The translations under genes and the position numbers were made by a program. Below the pieces are notes generated by a model. The model did not search any database and was not told the origin of the DNA. It worked only from the letters and a program-made list of their open reading frames with translations. Shown piece after piece: positions 60,501-64,000 of a stretch of DNA of 64,000 nt. Source of the stretch: Plumapathes pennacea (lineage: Eukaryota > Cnidaria > Anthozoa > Antipatharia > Myriopathidae); assembly GCA_964036295.1 (NCBI GenBank), contig OZ038465.1:2489115-2553114 (forward strand), read 5' to 3'. Each line of letters starts with the position of its first letter. Positions within the stretch are counted from its first letter, which is position 1.

Positions 60501-63095
60501 TGAAATTCTGTGAATTACTATTATCTGCTTTGAGCAATTTACAGCTTTCACGTATCTTATGTTGCTTGAATATTATTTTGTGTTACGCCTTTTCGACGAA
60601 TCAATCAGTCAATGAATAAATGAGGCAAAAACAGGCAAGGAATTAATGAACAAGACACAAATTAGCGGAATGATTGGCACAAAACGGGTAAAAAAAAGTA
60701 AAGTATCGTTATTTATACACGGTAAGTAATTCAGCAGAGCTGGTGGGGCCGTGTTTTAAACTCAACGTAAATCTGTTAAAAATCCCAACTGGTCGAAGGC
60801 TAACCAGTTGGCTATTTACATAACGTGGCCGAGGATTTGAACGCGGGGCTACCGTGTTACAAATTCAGTTAGTGCTCAGAGCGGGACTTGAACCTGGGAC
60901 CTCCGGATATCAAGTCCGGCGCCCTAACCACTCGACCACGCTGCCTCGTTGAATGAATCAATGAATGAGGACAAGGAAGGTGGACAAGAGGGAGTGCGAG
61001 AGTAAACAAAAGGTAAATGTCATGGAAAGTGAATGCGGAGTGAGAAAGTGAATTGAACAGGTGACTTGTCAGAAAATAAACATGACTCAGAAATTTCAAG
61101 TGAAAGATCAACTAGCAGAGAGATTGTTACAGTAAATAGAGTGCACCAGCGAGGACTGTAGGTTCCTTGTAGTACGTTATCCTCTGCCCCATGTTGATAT
61201 CTGCTTGACTATTATGCGTACATAAACACAAACAATATAAAACTAACCTTTCCTGTTTTCCTCTTCGTATCGAGATAATCACAAGTACAACCAGTGTGAC
61301 TGCAACTAAGGCGCCAAAAAGAGCAATAAGAGCAACGATGTTCACTCTGCTCTCAGCCCGTTTTCTGTCCGCTGTGTCCGCTGTGTCCGCTGTGTCTTCT
61401 GTTTCTTCCTCGACTTCAACTTCACTATCCGGCTTTTCTATTTTTACTTGCACGCCTCCTCTTTGTTCATCTTCGTCTTTCGTGTGCTTTACTGTGGATG
61501 TCGTTGATTGAGTTGTGGTAGTTGCCTTGGTTGGTGTTGTATTACAGTCTTCTCTGCTGTGTAGTATGTCTCTTTCAGCGGATGGGATGGTGGATGGAAC
61601 AACTGGCAGCATAGACTTTGTATCTATTTTAGCTGAATGACAAGAACATAAAAGCAATTTATTTGTTTCATGCCCAGACCAACCAAAACTAGACGCGCAT
61701 TGAAATTTTACTCACTCACCCAACTATTGCTATCTCGTTCACTCATAATCATTCACTTATCACCGAATCACTATTTACTGTCTCGTGCATTTCTCAGTTC
61801 ACATGTACACTAATATTTTCTCTGTTGCATTCATCGCCTTTTTCATCTATCCATCTATACTGATTAAAATCACAATTACTTATTAGTCATCAATCACAAA
61901 TTAGTTACATTTATCAGTGTAACAAAAGCCTTTTCAAATTCCAGACCCCAGTCACAGGTACATTCCTTGGACAGTTGTCATCCACAGCCTGTTTCATTCA
62001 CCCATTCACTACACTCCCTTTCTCACTTTTTCCACGAAGCAATGGAAAGACTCAGCAGTCCATCAATCCATCCTTCTCTCATTATTCGCACGGCTCTCAT
62101 TGTCACACGGCTCTTTTCTCTGTTCAGAAAGGTGGTAGCCGCAATAAACACATTTTTCATTCACTCAGAGAGATTCTGGATTATGTTTGTGTCATACACT
62201 CACATGTTGCTACACGTGATCCATGTATCTTTAGAAGCAGACAAGATTCTAGTCCTTTCCGGCCGCATAGCTCGTTGAACCAGCACTTGATACCAACAGA
62301 CACGATGAAGCCAGGATACAACGACGTCAAATTACTACCCCACTAAAGGGGGAGCAAAACAAATCAGCATGCAAACAAATCATTTAATACGTATAACTTG
62401 GATCGACTGAGAGTCGATGTGTGAAAGGTCAGCTGGAAGCCGTAAAAGAATTTGAAACTGACGTTTCGAACGCTAGTGCATCGTCTGAGCAAATAGCTCA
62501 AATTCTTTCACGGTGTCCAGCTTTCACAAATCAACCCTCGGTCAATTCAAGTTATTATACGTATTTCTCCACGCCAACGCAGTCAATCTGTAGTTCTCTT
62601 TAGAGCTGGTTTTCCATTAAATAATTTAATAATCTATTGATTTAGCCATCACGTCTGTCCATTTATCTATTAGTCAATACTGATGGTAAAATGAAGGGAA
62701 CAGTGAATCCTAAAATCAATATCATAAACGACAGCATTTACGTTTGTACTTGGGGAATGTTGGAATAGGTGGCATTGTTGTATTTTTGGACGAGAAACAC
62801 TAATATGGGCTTTGACAAAAAATACGTGGGTACTTCACCTGTAATGATAAATTGGACATAAAGAATATATCTTTAATTCCTTCGTCCATCCTCCAAATTC
62901 CATCGTTGGAAAGGTACTTTATGTTAGATCTGATTAGTCGGCACTCGCGTATTTCAAGATTCGTCCTTTTTCTCGTTGTATTTTTAGGGCAAAAAAGGAT
63001 TTTCCTTGTATCCTCCACCTTCTCGTGCAGAAGGGGAAGATTTGGTCCGTGACACGAAGAAGTCCAAGGATGCTTGGTTAGGTGAAAGTGACAAC
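57597..63095 (-). CDS. receptor gene F: divergent paralogue, 5' end not found
   Basis: Exons found on the minus strand: 63095-62839 (exon-2 type), 61632-61249 (stalk and transmembrane), 60300-60254 (47-nt micro-exon), 59627-59467 (tail), 58977-58911 (extra exon) and 57778-57597 (terminal). Phases fit at each junction I could test. The exon-2 match is shown by LFCPKNTTRKR and IKYLSN. No signal-peptide exon or GAI exon was found. The stalk is acidic and carries a TADTADTAD triplet, followed by the helix IVALIALFGALVAVTLVVLV. The tail begins NPMY and has YEQI and YEVL only nine residues apart, a canonical ITAM spacing. The terminal exon has YEEA, YQEL and YNVV. It may start beyond the window or be a partly decayed copy. 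A SINE and a MITE lie in its introns. Confidence 0.6.
58400..58880. mobile_element. inverted-repeat element related to the 2337-5712 repeat
   Basis: The segment 58500-58690 matches 5510-5715 almost throughout (for example CTGGCGAACTAACGCTGTTT). Next to it, 58725-58870 forms an imperfect hairpin in which GGAAATATGCAAAGATAATTG faces CAATTATCCGTGCATATTTCC, matching 2340-2400. It lies between the last two exons of gene F. Confidence 0.7.
59751..60070. mobile_element. MITE-like element in gene F
   Basis: ATAGAGCCGTTTTCGGATGA at the left is mirrored by TCATCCGAAAACCGCTCTAT at the right, with GACTGTCGAAA also paired inward. Multiple ACCAAAACCAAAG-like words lie inside. It sits in the intron between the micro-exon and the tail exon of gene F. 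Confidence 0.85.
60825..60957 (-). mobile_element. tRNA-derived SINE
   Basis: On the minus strand a tRNA-like head starts at about 60957 (GCAGCGTGGTCGAGTGGTTA, A-box-like), with a D-arm, an anticodon-like stem-loop CCGGACTTGATATCCGG (TGA in the loop, as in serine tRNA), and a B-box GGTTCAAGTCCC. It continues into a non-tRNA body ending GGTAGCCCCGCGTTC. The acceptor arms do not pair well, so it is a SINE, not a tRNA gene. The copy at 1-140 is the same family. It is located in an intron of gene F. Confidence 0.75.
62390..62620. repeat. dispersed repeat, longer copy of 13926-14060
   Basis: Contains ACTTGGATCGACTGAGAGTC, then GACGTTTCGAACGCTAGTGC and AGTTCTCTTTAGAGCTGG. The first and last words are shared with 13926-14060. 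It separates the exon-2-like and stalk exons of gene F. Confidence 0.55.
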
Positions 63096-64000
63096 CTGAA
63101 AATAAATTGGTAGCAGCAATATTTTAACAGTCTTTTCCTATCCCCTGACCAACAAATTCGAGCGGATAGATAAAATAGCACAATAAATACCGTATAGATA
63201 ATAGAACATATGTTTTGGGTAATACCCTCACGAAAAAAGTTTTTATATCAGTTTAGATAACTTTTTAGTTCTATTAACAAATAAGTCATCACTTTTGGAT
63301 ATCCACACAACGGGATTGAGAAGTCAGTTTTCGGAAATATTAAGAGGTGCGGATCAGTGAAGCCATTTTAGGAAGTTGAAAGTCGGAAACTGATATATTG
63401 TTGTCAGCCGGAGTGGACCACTTGATGCTTATATACAGAGTGTCTGACTTTTAGTTGACTACCAAATCCCAAAAAAACTAACGCCTGAATGCAAAACTTC
63501 ATAAAATACCTGTATGCTTCAAGATATAAGGTGGACTATGATCGGCATTAGAATAAAATTTCTGAACCAGGGGCTGGATTGTAGGCAGAGTTGTATCAAG
63601 CCAAAGTTGTGAACTGAAAGTTCACTAAGTTAAGACACTCTGATTTATTTATCTGTTTACTACAACTAAACATTTTCAGGGTTTAAGGTTCGTTACCATG
63701 TAGACTCTACTTTTACGTGTCGTACTCGAGTTGTTGACAGGAAAGTTCAAGGAGATACTCAACAAATATTGTACTTCGTGGTAACCTTGTATTTCGAAAT
63801 TACAGCGTCTCTTCCGTTAATTTGTCCTGTGATTTTAAAACTAGTGTACTTCGAATTATGTGTTTCACTCATTAACCTGCTAGCTTGCTAATGACTGACG
63901 TAAAGTTTGGAGTAAAAGTTCGATGCGCTGAAACAATCTCTCGTCAACTGGTGTTGCGTCCAATATAATACGCGTCAACCAGATGTGTTTTTCTAATAGC
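63096..64000. other. right edge, no supported feature
   Basis: This is where the first exon of gene F would be expected if the gene is complete, but no signal-peptide plus Cys-rich exon with a phase 1 donor was found. The missing exon may lie beyond the window. Confidence 0.4.

Noticed and set aside
60825..60957. Functional tRNA gene (serine-like)
   Set aside because: The acceptor arms do not pair, the sequence continues into a body shared with a second decayed copy, and the same family appears at 1-140. It is a SINE.
60869..61111. 80-residue frame ending RVVRAPDLISGGPRFKSR
   Set aside because: The C-terminal half is a translation of the SINE head, a common false gene model in cnidarian genomes.
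61969..62346. Overlapping Ser/His-rich frames
   Set aside because: Low-complexity, several frames open at once and no recognised motif. They lie in an intron of gene F.

Overview
This looks like a window from an invertebrate animal nuclear genome, most likely an anthozoan cnidarian such as a stony coral. The grounds are AT-rich DNA, split genes with GT-AG introns, a dense load of MITE-like inverted-repeat elements, a tRNA-derived SINE, a LINE reverse transcriptase copy and a Mutator-like transposase relic. The species cannot be read from the sequence, and the assignment to Anthozoa is an inference.

The main content is a head-to-tail array of six paralogous genes, all on the minus strand, called here A (8075-16312), B (17692-22809), C (25189-31033), D (32933-37528), E (45548-56003) and F (57597-63095, 5' end not found). 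None is visible as one long reading frame. They were assembled exon by exon from splice sites and paralogue comparison. Genes A-E each have seven coding exons with the same phase pattern (1,0,1,2,1,1), and each joined CDS is an exact multiple of three with one terminal stop (predicted 596, 546, 461, 466 and 472 aa). The predicted product is a type I membrane receptor: signal peptide plus small Cys-rich module (exon 1), a second Cys module with a C-x-G-N signature (exon 2), a short strand-like module with a GAI/GTI core (exon 3), a Thr/Ser-rich stalk plus transmembrane helix and basic stop-transfer (exon 4), a 32-47 nt micro-exon, then two cytoplasmic exons carrying an NPxY motif and up to seven YxxI/L/V motifs. 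The first YxxI/YxxL pair has ITAM-like spacing (9-13 residues). The ectodomain is not one I recognise and is not an obvious Ig fold. The cluster resembles in layout a family of paired immune or recognition receptors. Function is inferred, not shown.

Layout: 1-140 SINE end; 368-1426 an intronless beta-1,3-glycosyltransferase (GT31) on the plus strand; 2337-5712 an inverted-repeat-bounded repeat with unrecognised reading frames; 5720-8070 non-genic with a MITE; 8075-37528 receptor genes A-D, with a LINE relic in intron 1 of A, a 91-bp-arm hairpin between A and B, and segmental repeats in intron 1 of C; 38168-39822 a broken Mutator-like transposase; 40540-45490 an approximately 335-bp tandem satellite ending just downstream of gene E; 45548-56003 gene E, whose intron 1 holds a 2.5-kb inverted-repeat element with a 10-bp minisatellite in each arm; 57597-63095 the divergent gene F. 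The rest is repeat-rich DNA without supported genes.

How the genes could work together: tails with NPxY and tandem YxxL/I sites would be phosphorylated by Src-type kinases and read by SH2 or PTB proteins. Copies differ by loss of single sites (Y to F or P after YET in C, Y to C and loss of NPxY in D, an early stop in C), so the array may hold members of different signalling strength. All of that is inference from motifs.
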